This document shows, in pieces, positions 25,380 through 36,743 of a stretch of 64,000 nucleotides of DNA. The notes below the pieces were generated by a model. That model saw only the letters and a list, made by a program, of their open reading frames with translations. It was not told the DNA's origin and made no database searches. Where the stretch lies: assembly GCA_947579665.1 (NCBI GenBank), contig OX388348.1:10416001-10480000 (forward strand), written 5' to 3'. Each line of letters begins with the position of its first letter. The first letter of the stretch is position 1. A program made the translations under genes and the position numbers. Source of the DNA: Sympetrum striolatum (lineage: Eukaryota; Arthropoda; Insecta; Odonata; Libellulidae).

Positions 25380-25850
25380 AGCATTTTTATCATGACTGGA
25401 CGCAGATAAAAACCTGCGTTTTGGTTAAAAATATGCGTATTCTTGATATACATTCGTAGCAGATATTGCGTATGGGACTATATGGGACTCCAGTAGTTGC
25501 GGCGAAGGTGAGGAGTGTATTCGATGCTAGACATAACGATGTTTTCATTGCAAAAGCAGCGAGTAAATACTCGTTTTCTCCATTTGCATGAAGAGAAATT
25601 GAAATCCATCGCCAGTTGAGTGGTGGTGACGTCACTAATGGGAAGAAGGTGAGTTCGTGGGTGAAAGAACGTCTTGTGACAAGGATCCGAAATGGCATCA
25701 GCTTCGCACAATTTGGTCGGAAAATATGTTCAAGTGAGAGGAGGCAGTTGTTATGGAGGATGATTTTGGACAGTAACAAGTTTCCAAGTACGTGTGTACA
25801 GCCGTAAGGATCGCTAGGGAGATGCTGCGTTAATTTTGGCCAGAAGTGCA
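25380..25850 (-). mobile_element. Tc1/mariner-like remnant: terminal repeat and N-terminal transposase region
   Basis: The outer end at 25801-25850 (gccgtaaggatcgctaggga, then ttaattttggccag) matches one end of the 77-bp TA-flanked miniature at 49396-49472. Reading inward on the minus strand, frames shift but include VTTTQLAMDFNFS followed by NENIVMSS and YTPHLRRNY. This resembles the helix-turn-helix and linker region of insect Tc1-like transposases. No DDE catalytic region is present; the element is cut near 25380 at the Penelope fragment. The terminal match is seen directly; the transposase call is inference. Confidence 0.5.
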
Positions 25851-25858
25851 CATACCAA

Positions 25859-26128
25859 TCAGTAATTGTTTAAGTAAATCCACTTCACTATATATCGGCC
25901 TACCATTATTGAACCGGTACCCGCTATGTTGTCTCTACGACATCCGTTGGTTGCTTTATCAATACTGCAAACGAGGAAACACTCACGCTCCGATATGAAA
26001 TGTGCATATTGATGCTGGAAGTGATACAGAGAATCGGGGTCCACGTAAATGGGCATTAAGTTTGCAGCAACAATTAACTGGATATTGATATCCGCAGTGT
26101 AGCCGATCCCAAAATAGTCGACACACAT
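25859..26128 (-). other. Unrecognised 89-codon open frame
   Basis: Lies just outside the Tc1-like end. The translation (starting MCVDYFGIGYTADINIQL) has an ordinary amino-acid mix rather than low-complexity sequence, but I recognise no domain and see no splice sites. It may be chance or an old repeat. Confidence 0.2.
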
Positions 26129-26206
26129 TCAAAATCTCTCAATTTTCATAGAATGGTTACACAATTTTTTTTTAACTCTTTTTTTCTCAACCTTATCTCC
26201 CTGCAG

Positions 26207-26364
26207 TCGAACAAATTTTTCTTAACTCCAATCTCTTGATTCCGCTGCGTTCGCTTCTTTAAGAGTCTGTTTTGAAAACTGGAAAATCGCAATAGCGGAA
26301 CGACTGAAGGATGTGCGACCACGGAAGGTGTCTTCCATCGTTGGAAATGCCAAGAATAAGTCAG
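26207..26364 (+). other. Exon-like segment between strong splice-site-like sequences
   Basis: A long pyrimidine-rich tract at 26164-26203 ends in ctgcag, and 158 bases later cag is followed by gtgagtaag at 26365, a near-consensus donor. The distal part is open in one frame (CFENWKIAIAERLKD and on to NAKNKS), but all three frames contain a stop in the first 60 bases. It is not a fully coding internal exon. It could be a 5' UTR or noncoding RNA exon, or coincidence. GC-richer sequence with many CpGs follows at 26380-26560. Confidence 0.3.
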
Positions 26365-26563
26365 GTGAGTAAGAATGCTCGGGGCTGCGAAGGTTGAGCA
26401 CGGAACAGATCGGGACCTACGGAGGACGACTCCGAATGTGCTTTCTTCTGCGCATTTATTCGCCTATGAGCGTCCCCTTTCATTCCTTCGCAAGTTAGCG
26501 CCGCGGTCGAGCCGCTGAGTGCGCTTCCATCGCTCTCCTCACGAGTCAGAATTTATGGGCGCT

Positions 26564-26660
26564 AGGCTCCCGGATAGTCATGTGGACAGCTCGTTTGCCT
26601 TTTTTGCCGCGGTGAAAGCGGTTCAATTCCCGGTGGGAGCCAATATGCAAAAACACTTTT
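26564..26660 (+). mobile_element. tRNA-derived SINE, second family, copy 1
   Basis: Begins ggctcccggatagtcatgtg and contains gttcaattcccggtgggagc. The outer ggctccc and gggagcc can pair as a perfect 7-bp acceptor stem. A short non-tRNA segment (caatatgcaaaaacac) follows. Compared with the copy at 60062-60184, the anticodon region has been altered by a small expansion (ttttttgccgcgg). The resemblance is loosest to Asp/Glu tRNA. Confidence 0.7.
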
Positions 26661-26744
26661 TCATTAAGTGAGATGCAGAAATTGAAAAAGTTGAATTTGG
26701 AGCCAAGGGGCTGGAAATTCAACAACGCCCAAAAATTAAGAGGG

Positions 26745-26850
26745 CCTGCAGTCTTTTATGGGCGCTGGACGTGGGAATGCACCCGGAGAACGCATCCTCA
26801 CGGGCAGTTCTCAGGTTCGACTCTCCATCCTATCAGACCGTCTGTTTTTA
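26745..26850 (+). repeat. Possible decayed SINE
   Basis: Contains tcaggttcgactctccatcc, which fits a B box, after a GC-rich leader (gggcgctggacgtggg). I could not match it to the other SINE families here. The boundaries are estimates. Confidence 0.3.
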
Positions 26851-26879
26851 CTTGGGAATTTGTGATGATATTAGGGTGA

Positions 26880-28548
26880 GCGAAAGTATTTGCATTAATA
26901 TATTGAATTAATTTGTCCTGCCCAGAAGTTATTAAGTATCGCAATAGCCGCATAAATACAGATATGTCCACCAATGTAGATTACTATGGGAATGTATGAG
27001 ACACATTACTTTGAATAAATTTGCACAGCAATCTTGTAAGACCTTTCCTTGCACTAAAAGGTATAACGAAAAAAATAGTAAGCTGGCTGCCTAAGGATGA
27101 TGAATCCTAATAAGATAAGAAGGTATTACCGTATTTATTGGTGTTTAACACGTGCCATGATTATGAGAAGGAAATTTTAAGTAAGAAGCTAAAATTTATA
27201 AAAAACTTGAAATGGTCAGAGCATGACGCATCTCTGCAGAGTAGTTGCCAACGACAACGAAATCTAGTCTATCATTACAGTTTACTAAGTAAAAGGTAAT
27301 TAGTAAAAATAAAAATCTCTTTTTCAATTCTGCACTAGTTCATTACTGCACTTCCAGCATCACAACAAAATGTTTCTTAGAAACCCCTGACAAAAATGGT
27401 TCTTTCATTCTTATTGGGAATTCACTGAAGCTTCCCTTAATTTTCAGTGTCAAACACGAGAGCACAAATTGCTGCTACATTCATAACTTTAGACCGGTAT
27501 AAAAAATGACGTTTGGAATCCTAGAGAATAAACTGCATGACGAAATGCCGCTTGAAAAGATGTAGGTTAGTATTTTTGACTGCTCACATGAACCGTCTAT
27601 CCTTCAACGCTTTATCCTCATAACTTTTCTTTTATATTAAGCGGCATATTTGTCATTCGTGTTCCTATCTTTCTGTGTTTTTTATCTTCGTATGTCCCTT
27701 TGGAATTCTTCCACTTACTATTCACATAATATCCAAACGCCTCTAGCTAGTTTCAGCTGATAAGTCTCTGTGTTCTCCTTCGTTTTTATATCGCAGAAAA
27801 ATGTTTGCTTTTGTAAAACAGAAGAATGACCTTTTGATAAATGTAACGGAATTTGTTCAACTACGATACCATTTTCCTTTCTCAGTTTCGTCTACCATAA
27901 ATAGATACTCTTAAACATGGATTGTGTTTTATTTAGTTTCACAAAACTACTAATAAAATAATGAATACTGCAAACAGAAAACAGATTTTTCGTATAGAGA
28001 AAAACGAAGCTAACTGGACAATTTCGCCTACTTCTTTTGCCCTCATGTGGAATTTGTTTTTAAGCCATTTACCAATTGTCTCACAAATTATCATATAATC
28101 ATTGCTAAAGCTGGGAGTGGATTAGAAATTACAGAAAAACCTATCTTTTGCTTCGTATATCTGTGCATATTAAATGTATTTGTACATGATATTACAAAAT
28201 GAACGAATTTAAATGAGGACCGGTTTGAAATAGGGAATAACCGTTGGTTTTTAGTCATTTTGTCACATCACTTATGTCGTACTGCTTCAATTCATTTCAT
28301 TTCAAAACCTCGTAATAACAACCCATTTGATTTAATTACTCACTTAGCTCTATACAATCCACACGTACTCACTGCTGATACTTTTCTTTGTTTTTCTTGG
28401 ACACATCATTCAGTTTATTCCTCCTGACACATTCATGTACCACACAAGAAGACGAGCTATTTATTTATGTCTGGTATGTATGCATGTTATGTATATTTTG
28501 TGTATAAAATACATTGAAATTTAAAGTGCGAGATAAGTAGACTACTTG
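26880..28548. other. No gene seen
   Basis: AT-rich with very short frames only. Nothing supportable. Confidence 0.5.
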
Positions 28549-28582
28549 GGCTCCCGGATAGTCATGTGGATAGCGCGTTTGG
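28549..28582 (+). mobile_element. Truncated SINE head (second family)
   Basis: The sequence ggctcccggatagtcatgtg followed by gatagcgcgtttgg matches the first 34 bases of the SINE at 26564 and 60062-60184. It then stops abruptly, so this is a 3'-truncated copy. Confidence 0.7.
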
Positions 28583-28689
28583 ACTAATCGTCAGGTGGCA
28601 ACACATATACATATATTACACATTATTATAAATCCTATCTACATTTTTTTAATCACAAAAATTTATATATTCACAAATTTATCCTTCCC

Positions 28690-30245
28690 TTCCCTCATAA
28701 TACATAGAAGTTTTTTCAGGGTTCCCAGTAGGCCTTCACGGCTACTTTAGCGGTCCCAGGAACGAGGCCCCACCGTACATCACCCTGCCACCCTACTCCA
28801 CCTGTACTCGTCAAGCTCACTCGTCCTTAATTTTTTTACCCAATCTTTCTACAAACTCCCTATGATGTTTTGGGAAGGGCTCCAAGACTCCTGCCGGCAA
28901 TTCATTCCAATCCTTAACAGCACGATTTAGAAAAGAGAATTTACTAATGTTTGTTCTCTGTTTTATTAATTTAACTTTATGTCTTTGGTCTTTTCTGCCA
29001 TGAAATTTTGCCATAGTGACTTTGTTAGATAATTCCTCTAACGATTTAACTCCTGTGTATACTTAAAAAAATATAGCTAGTATTTTCTTTAATCTCCGCT
29101 CCTCTAAACTTTCCCAACCTAATTCTTTTAGCATCTGATTTAACGCTATCAAGCCTTGCATACCTAAGACGAATCTTGCTGCCTTTTCTATTTTTTTCTT
29201 TAAACCTACCTCAGGCGGGCCCCATAGGCATTCCCCGTATTCCAAGATTGGCCTAACAAATGGTTTGTACGCAGCCTCCTTAACATTTTTATTTGATATA
29301 CTAAGAATACTCACTAGGAAGTTTAATACTTTGTTGGCTTTCAAAATGATTCGCACTTTATGTTCGTTCCATTTCAAGTTCCTACTGAATGTCAAACCTA
29401 AGTATTTCACCGTATGCTCACTAGGCAGAATCCCCCCCAGACGATATGCGTGTTGATATTTACTTCTATTAAAACTGACGACTTTACATTTATCCGTATT
29501 TATTTATAATATATTAGATGAAACCCAGCTATTTAAGGAAGTTTTGAAGTCCAAAGCAATCGTTCTCGTTTTTTATATCCCTATATATAATACAATCGTC
29601 TGTGAATAAACGAATTTTTGATTTTATTCCTGTTGGTAAGTCATTAATAAATATTAAGAAGAGTAAAGGCCTCAGAACGCTACCTTGAGCTACGCCTGAT
29701 GTACTGTCATTTCATAGGATAACTTATTTCCAGTTTTTATTATTACTCTTGGATCTAAGTTCATTGTGCTTACTTTCTGCAATAAAATTTCATGGTCTAC
29801 AACGTCAAACGCTTTTGCTAAATCTATTACTATTGCATCGACCTGTTCTCCCATTTCCTGAGCATTAACTAAGTCGTGTTGTAATCCTAACATCTGCGAT
29901 TTGCACGAAAAACTTTTATAAAACCATGTATATATTGGTTAATCCATCCCTCTTTTTTCCCAAATATCTTTTAGATAATCGACAACTATTTTTTTCGAAG
30001 ATTTTACAGATCACGCTCGCTTGACTTATTGGTCGATAATTCTTTATTCGTTTTTTACTCCCCCCTTTATGTATGGGAATCACCGTTCTTCCGGAATTTG
30101 GCTATTGTTTATGCTTACCTTAAAAATTCTTTTAAAATATGGTACTAATTCTTGTCCACCCAATTTTATGGCTTTGCACTGTATTCCGTCAGGTCCAATT
30201 CAAGTAAGCTTGCGTAAATTTAAAGGTATATTACTTCGTTCATGA
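28690..30245 (-). mobile_element. 5'-truncated CR1/Jockey-like LINE
   Basis: In minus-strand order the fragment carries reverse transcriptase pieces (about 30245-29690), the C-terminal part (29410-29063) and the extreme C-terminus (29014-28817), then a short 3' UTR with a ccacc-rich stretch. It has several frame changes and stops, and has lost its endonuclease and 5' end. It belongs to a different family from the ATT-tailed LINE and from the RTE element at 45-46 kb. Confidence 0.8.
28817..30230 (-). pseudogene. Reverse transcriptase and C-terminus of a CR1/Jockey-like LINE (broken)
   Basis: Translated pieces, in order, are PDGIQCKAIKLGGQELVPYF (start of the transcriptase fingers), then VDAIVIDLAKAFDVVDHEIL, the catalytic motif-A region with its LAKAFDVVDH. 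Next come MKYLGLTFSRNLKWNEH and VRPILEYGECLWGP, typical of the region after the transcriptase, and finally FSFLNRAVKDWNELP near the C-terminus. The catalytic YxDD box is not visible in a clean frame; 29500-29690 is interrupted. It is clearly dead. The family normally copies its own RNA at a nicked chromosomal target. Confidence 0.8.
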
Positions 30246-32545
30246 CGTGATATTTCGTTACGAAGATTTTTCGTTGGTGCTCTTGAGTAAGAGGTTTGAT
30301 GGCGGTATAGTACGGGTTTCATCTGAGTTTGCGAAGAGGGGAGTCTCGAAGGATGCCCCGTGGCTCTAAGAGAGACGCTTAAAGCAGGGATCCGTAATAT
30401 AGAAGGCAATGAACGCTGGCCTTTATTGCTCTTCGGCTCAGGAAGTGCTTTATTAAACGAGATCTGTTACCTTAGAGAGTCCGGCAGAATTGATGTCTAG
30501 GAGAATATGACCGTAAAAGTTCACTAAAATACATTTTCGTACGTCTATGCAGCTGATTCATGTCAGCCAACGATTTTCAGATAGGGTGTTGGAAAATTTA
30601 GCCACCAATACTCTTAGACGTATCGTCTTTAAAGGAAAGTTGGAAATGTAAATAAGATCTCTGATTTTATTTAGAGTTGTTGAATTAATATAGCAATAAT
30701 TTCCAATTGAAGAAGGAGAGAAAAAATACAGCGCATTATTCTAAATTTTCCGATTACAGGGTCAGTTTTACCCATTTGCGTGAATGACAGCGCGAGTGAA
30801 AAGGTAAATGAAAAAGTCACGTTGATCTTTTGAAAGAAGGGAACTCCCAATATTAGAGACTTCCTGAAAAGCGTGTCCTCATAACTCTGAATTTGGATAT
30901 GAAGCAATAAATGTAAGGACGGAGAATGGTGACCTTTATTTGACGAAATACCGCACGTGAAATTGTCAGACAGCGCTTGGGTTGCGTAGTGGATACATCT
31001 ATTAGTCCACTTCCCTAATTTAAAGCTGAAAAACGGATTTAATCGTCAAATAAAGGAAAGTATAAACTTTCCTGGTGTTGAAACGTGACAAGTAGTGATT
31101 CTAACAGCAGTGTCTGCTTTGAGAAATTAAGAAAGAGCTGGAATTATTCTAATGGACTCCGGTAGAACGTCTTATTAAATTTCAAGCACTGTTCAAAATA
31201 ATAAATTCCAAAAGGATTCGTATGAAACATCTAAACGCTCATTCTACTGCGACAAATTTTATGAAATCGTGAATCCTTAGATAAAATCAAAATGGCTAAT
31301 CTCATCAGTGCATATTTACTTCATTATAGAGAGATATTATTGAGCTATTTTAATTGTATCATTCATATATCCTCTCTCAAATTCCGGTGATTTACGATTA
31401 CATGCAGCTATGTTTTAATTTTTTTCTTAAAACTATCTGTTTTTATTTCTTTGCGTATCGCTTCCAAATTTTAAGCAAAGCATATTTTTTCCTGTTTTTA
31501 GATGTGGAAAATTCGAGCCAAACCCTCATTGTTTTAACGATTGTACATTCGCAGTGCATTTATTCACTTGTTTTACTACGCAATGTAAACCATAATGTCG
31601 CATCAAAGTTATTCTTTTAGAATTCGGAAACTGTGTTAAATATTTTCGTTAATTTTCCTTCCGTCATTCCCTCTTCCATTTGTAGTAATAATTTGGTTGT
31701 AGAATTTAGCGGAAACAAGTGTGCTAATTCAAAATGTATTCAAATTCACAACATTCGAGAATTGGGTTTGTTTTCGTGGCAGAATTCCTCCCTCTTCGCT
31801 CGCATCGTGGGCATAAAATAAGATTGGATTGGAAAGATGCCCGTTTCTGGGGATATGCAGCATCCAATGAAGGAGCATTTGGATGTGACTCGACTAACAA
31901 ACATCAAAAGATGTGTCTCCCGACTCCAGAAGAGGTTTCCCTGAAATTCCCGTTCATCCCGTAATAAAACATGTACAGTGCAGGAAGTAATATTTCTGTT
32001 CTAGATAAACGATCTTATGTGTTGGATAATTTACTGACATCCGTATATTTCCATCCCTTTGCATATATGCTTACTGCGAACGTGACTGTAAACCGTCAAA
32101 TGAATTCACTTTTCCTTTGAGAACTATAACAGACTCTCTGATTTACTATCGTGTTTCATACTTCCCTTGATACTACTTTTATTCCAGACATAGCTTTTCA
32201 TATGTTCAGAAATTGTTTTTTTTAATGTCTACAAAAGTAAAATGTACATTGTAAATATTTCTTCGTTTTAATTATCATACAATTATTACATTTGATAACT
32301 TTTTTAAGCTAATATTAATTTTCTCATATTTTGGCTAGAAAAATAGGAACAATGAATTAATAGCTCCTACCTGGTGATTTCTTGTGTGATGCATGTAAAT
32401 TATGTAATGCATTTTCTTATATTGATTGGCCTAAAAAGAAATATACTATAATTCGAGTTTTAATTATTAAGCTTTATTTTTCTAACTAAATTTAGCAGAA
32501 GATTATGTTTTAGCGAAAAATGCCGAAAGATATAAACGCTGAAAT
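30246..32545. other. No gene seen
   Basis: Frames at 31354-31620 and 31734-31964 are open but unrecognised and AT-driven. Nothing else supportable. Confidence 0.45.
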
Positions 32546-32640
32546 TAATAATAATAATAATAATAGTAATAATAAATCGTCTTTATTTGTGCGAGATTGA
32601 GACTTAAAAGTCTCTTCTTCCATCCAACCCATGTCTCTTC
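32546..32640 (-). mobile_element. LINE 3' tail (ATT-tailed family), reverse orientation
   Basis: A plus-strand run of taa repeats is followed by aaatcgtctttatttgtgcg and agattgagacttaaaagtct. This is the reverse complement of the terminal block at 3548-3597 and 53827-53889. It is a severely 5'-truncated insertion of fewer than 100 bases. Confidence 0.75.
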
Positions 32641-34251
32641 TTCCATTATTGCAGATGCAAGCATAATGTGTATTTAATCAGAGCATTTGATAGAGGCAGT
32701 AAAGATTTTGTAGATTTTCGTCATTTAGCCTTGTTTCATCTAATTACGAATTGCCCACATTCACAATTGTCTATTCATACCAAATGCATATTTTGAGAAG
32801 TGAACCGCTTCGATTGGAGTCGAATTTGCATAAAAATACATCCCGAGCATTAGTTTGGGTTCAACGAGAAAATCATTACTTATGATCGTCGTGTTTTTCT
32901 CAGCTCCAGATTCTGCAAATCTGTTTTGCCGTGCGTTTTCTCCATTCGAGGTCAGACAAGAATTTTGGTACGTTTATACGAGACTTATCGTTACGGACAT
33001 CACAATAGCTCAAAGTCACGTTTCTATACGCAATTCACGAACTCACTCTCGGATAAGAGACATGATCCTCGGAATAAAGATATTTCATTATTGTCTATAC
33101 TTCAATCTTTTTATGTTCATCTTCCCAGTAACTCGCCACGTTTATGATTTCATTTTTGGACACTTCGGTACTGAAGTAGTCCATCCGATCGAAGCAATAG
33201 ACTTAGTTTATTAAGGACTTGTCTGAATACGAATCTCGAAAGAAGTCCTCTTAGAAGCCTACTCGAAGTGTATACGAAATCATCGTAACATTTTTATTCC
33301 TGCCACAGCAATTACAACTGGATTGTTCTCAATTTGGGTATCCACTGGTGACAGCTAACGCACCGATCTTTCATTCAGAGGAGGACTAGCTCAGCGGAAT
33401 GATTCAATCGGTCTCTTTGAGCTAAGGACTCTACTGGACATTTCTTCGATAATCCATCAGATAAGCCGTTCGCTTAGCAGGCAACCTTAGAACATCGCAC
33501 AAACACGTGTACCCTTAAATCTGCCCCTCAAGGCAAGGGGTGCAGAGGTCATTTATAGAGTTCCATTCAGCCGGTGGACGAACCAAATGGCGTGATGACC
33601 GAGTGTCCGCTGCAAACGGCTCTCTCGAGTTCTCATCAATCGACTACAAAATGGTGGGAAATCACTTCTTGTTAGACATTTCCTTTGCATTTGCGTTAAG
33701 AGAAAGCACTAAAGAAAATGTTTCACTGAAACATTTATTATACATCATTTGAATCATATTTGCTTGTTAAAGTATTCCCGTTCTAGGAAAAGGCCGGTTG
33801 GTCCCTCACCCTTTAAGGCATAAGCTACTAAGAGCAGATAGGAATGAGGTTTCTTAGGCAGGATGAGGAGTGAGGTTTGCCATTGCTTTCCTCACTGAAC
33901 AGAATGCTATTAGCGGAGCATGTCCACTTTAGTGAAGCAAGATGAGTAACACTTTTCTTTGTATCCCAAAAAGAAAGACATAAAGCAGTTCCACTATTGT
34001 CTCAATAACGTCGCAAAGATATTGAGTATATAAGACATTATTAACATTATCATTAAAATCATTGGACCATATCATAATTTGGCGTTAGTTGTATTATTGC
34101 ACTAATAATTTATTGTTTGCTTTGAGCAAATTTTTGGAGAAATATTATGTTAGGACTTAAAGAAAAGCTCCGTCAATCAACTATCAGTGACATCAAAATT
34201 AACAATCTTGTATTACGCAACAGAACATTAAAGTTTACAACAAACTAGAGG
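32641..34251. other. No gene seen
   Basis: Frames at 32855-33214 and 33540-33752 have no recognisable content. Sequence near 33780-33910 shares short words with 23270-23340. Confidence 0.45.
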
Positions 34252-34253
34252 TA

Positions 34254-36741
34254 GGGTAGGTGAGGGTGAAATGGGTCAGCGGGTGAAGCGGGTCAGGCTA
34301 AGCTTTTTCGAAAATAAAACTACATTAGTTTCGTTATTGCGTTTTCTCACTATGCGGCAGAACTTGTTCTTTACCTAGGCGTCCTAAATGACTGCGTTGT
34401 AGCCACGGCGTTCTCAGACTGCATGTGTAAAAAAATCACGAAGATTCAACCACATCTCCTAACTGGTAAGTTTTTCCAGTCATCTAACTTGGGGGTGCAT
34501 TCTTGGGGTTAATTTAGAACGATTAAATGATTCTAAAAACTTCATATTGTTGCATGCAGTCGTACGTTCCATCTACTTTTCAATGCGAGCAGGCGGGGCT
34601 TAGCAGGCATAGCCACATTTTGTATTTTTAATTTTTTTGCAAATGTGCATGAGTGGGTGAAGTGGGTCAGGTATGGGAGGGTGAAGAGGGTCAATTTCAT
34701 TGATGATAATTTTGGGCTAGAAACTAATTACATTATGTTAATATAAACTGATTACTAAGTATTATAGTATATGAATAATTATTAATCATTAAATTGTAGT
34801 AATATATAAATGTAGTATTTTTTTATTGTATAAATCCTTTATAGCATCATGCCACAACATTATAAAAGGAAGGTGAACGGCGGAATGTTCATGTGGAGTA
34901 TAGAGGAAATGAATAATGCACTTGCAGCATTAGAAGCTGGTGTTGGGATTCGAGAAGCATCGAGGCGATTTTCTGTTCCATTTGGTACCCTTCAGCGCCA
35001 AATTAAAGTTGTTAAGGAAGACAACACTCAAAGATCCATTGGTGGGCAGACCATATTTACGGAGGTGCAGGAAAAGGAACTTCTTGAGAGACTTCTGTAC
35101 CTGGAGTCGAAAGGATTTCCATTGACACCACAAGACGACCACAAGGCTGCCTTCAAGCTTGCCGGAGAAAAAAAGATTGCTCATAAATTCAATGTCGCGA
35201 AAAAGGAAGCCAGTAAGGATTGGCTAAACAGCTTCATCAAGAGACACTGACAGAAACTGTCGCTGTTTAAGCCTGTCCATGGCACGAAAAACGGATTGAG
35301 GCGGGAGAGATTAAACAATTTCTATGACGTACTGCAAACTGACGTTGAAGAGTTAAAATTGCAGAACCGACCTCAATCAATTTATAACATGTACGAGACT
35401 GCACTGCCCATCAACAATCCACCGCTACCAAAAATTTTGGCCTGTAAAGGTAAAAGGGACATTCACATAGTTACGTGCAAAGAACAAGGTGAGAATGTAA
35501 CTGTGATAGCAAGCTGCAGTGCATTCGGCTCATTTGTCCCTCCGGGTGTTATTTTCAAGGGGAAGCGTAAGAAGGCTGAGTTTGAACGACACATGCCACC
35601 GTCCACTGCGGTGTACATGTCAAAGAGTGGATGGATTAACGAAAACATCTACCTCGCCTGGCTGAAACATTTTGCCAAGCACAAGTTATCAGGACATGTT
35701 CTGCTTATTCTCGAAGGTCATGTGTCACACGTTAAGTTGCTCGATGTTCGACAGGGAAAATCAAATCACCATGCTGTGTCTGCCAAGCCACACAACGCAC
35801 GAACTCCAGCCATTGAAATCCAGGTACAGTGCAGCTGCAAATCAGTGGGTTTTTTCAAACCCATCAAGAGCTATTCAAAAAGGGCAATTTTGGAGAAATC
35901 TTTTCTCAAGCTTGGATGCAGTCCACAACGGTGTCCACGGCAGTCAATGGCTTTAGAGCCACAGGAGTGTTCCCGGTCAACCGTTTTGCAGTGACTGACG
36001 ACAAACTCACAAAAGCTGTTGAACCCGTGGAATGTGGTCCTGTTCCACAACAGCCTCAAGACACCCAAATATGTCAAGAATCGACTCCAGTGAGAAGATG
36101 CTCTCCTTCATCTATGAAGATCTCTGTGAAAAGAAAAGGCCCTGGAAGGAATAGACAAGAAGCTGAAGTGCTTAAGTCGCCGCAGCATATTGCCTCTCTC
36201 GGCAACAGCAAGTCTGGTGAATCTGAACTGGACAAAAGAAGAAAAGTGAGCCTCCAAAAAAACCTACCAGCATCTCCAAATGGGCCTGCAGATGGCAATG
36301 AAGACAACTGTGGGTTTTGTGGCAGGTACTTTTACACGGCAACCTCCAGCGAGTATAAAAACTGGATTCAGTGCATCATGTGCAATGTATGGTTCCATGA
36401 GGTGTGTGTTGGAGCCTCAGGGAAATCTTCTTTTACTAGAGGGAATGTTTCTAGAAACATTTTTGATTTTTTGTTTTCAAAAACATTTTATTTTGCTGGA
36501 ATCACAGTAGTTTTCTAATGACCCACTTCACCCTCCTGTTGTGGGTGAAGTGGGTCAGAGGTGGGGTTCCACCTTAATATTTTTCAAAAATTTATTTACC
36601 GATATATCTTGATCTTACTTCTCATACATATACATATGATCGATATCTACTGAATAAAAATTTTATTCAGATTATTATACGTTTGCATATTTTTTTATTC
36701 TTAAAACTATTTGAACTGACCCGCTTCACCCTCACCTACCC
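34254..36741 (+). mobile_element. Full-length, inactive pogo-type DNA transposon
   Basis: Both ends are intact. The 26-bp terminal repeat starts gggtaggtgagggtgaa at 34254 and recurs inverted ending at 36741, with two mismatches. TA dinucleotides flank it at 34252-34253 and 36742-36743, as expected for pogo/Tc1/mariner insertion. The element is 2488 bp. Internal copies of gggtgaagtgggtcag lie at 34281-34296, 34655-34670, 34678-34693 (variant), 36519-36533 (inverted) and 36543-36558, all outside the coding region. These are probably subterminal transposase-binding sites. One broken transposase gene lies between the two clusters. Confidence 0.92.
34849..36518 (+). pseudogene. pogo-type transposase with C-terminal PHD finger (inactivated)
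   Basis: The N-terminus (MPQHYKRKVNGG, then WSIEEMNNALAALEAG and REASRRFSVPFGTLQRQIK) is a Psq-type helix-turn-helix DNA-binding domain. The DDE_1 catalytic domain follows, then a Ser/Lys-rich linker and a PHD finger (CGFCGRYFY to WIQCIMCNVWFHEVC, about 36309-36410). Damage: an in-frame TGA at 35248-35250, and frame changes near 35730 and 35830. At the three catalytic acidic sites, the first reads NMYET (Tyr at 35392-35394 where family members have Asp), the second reads LILEGHVSH (Glu at 35713-35715 for Asp), and the third site reads LQPLKSR, with the Asp apparently deleted near 35816. The original protein would be roughly 550 residues. In the family the enzyme cuts at the terminal repeats and inserts at TA; the PHD finger may bind chromatin, which is inference. 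Confidence 0.9.
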
Positions 36742-36743
36742 TA

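Noticed and set aside
25390..25851. 153-codon minus-strand frame as an intact gene
   Set aside because: Its first codons are the Tc1-like terminal repeat, and the transposase-like residues lie in another frame.
32926..33214. Protein-coding gene from overlapping frames
   Set aside because: Neither frame shows a domain or splice sites.
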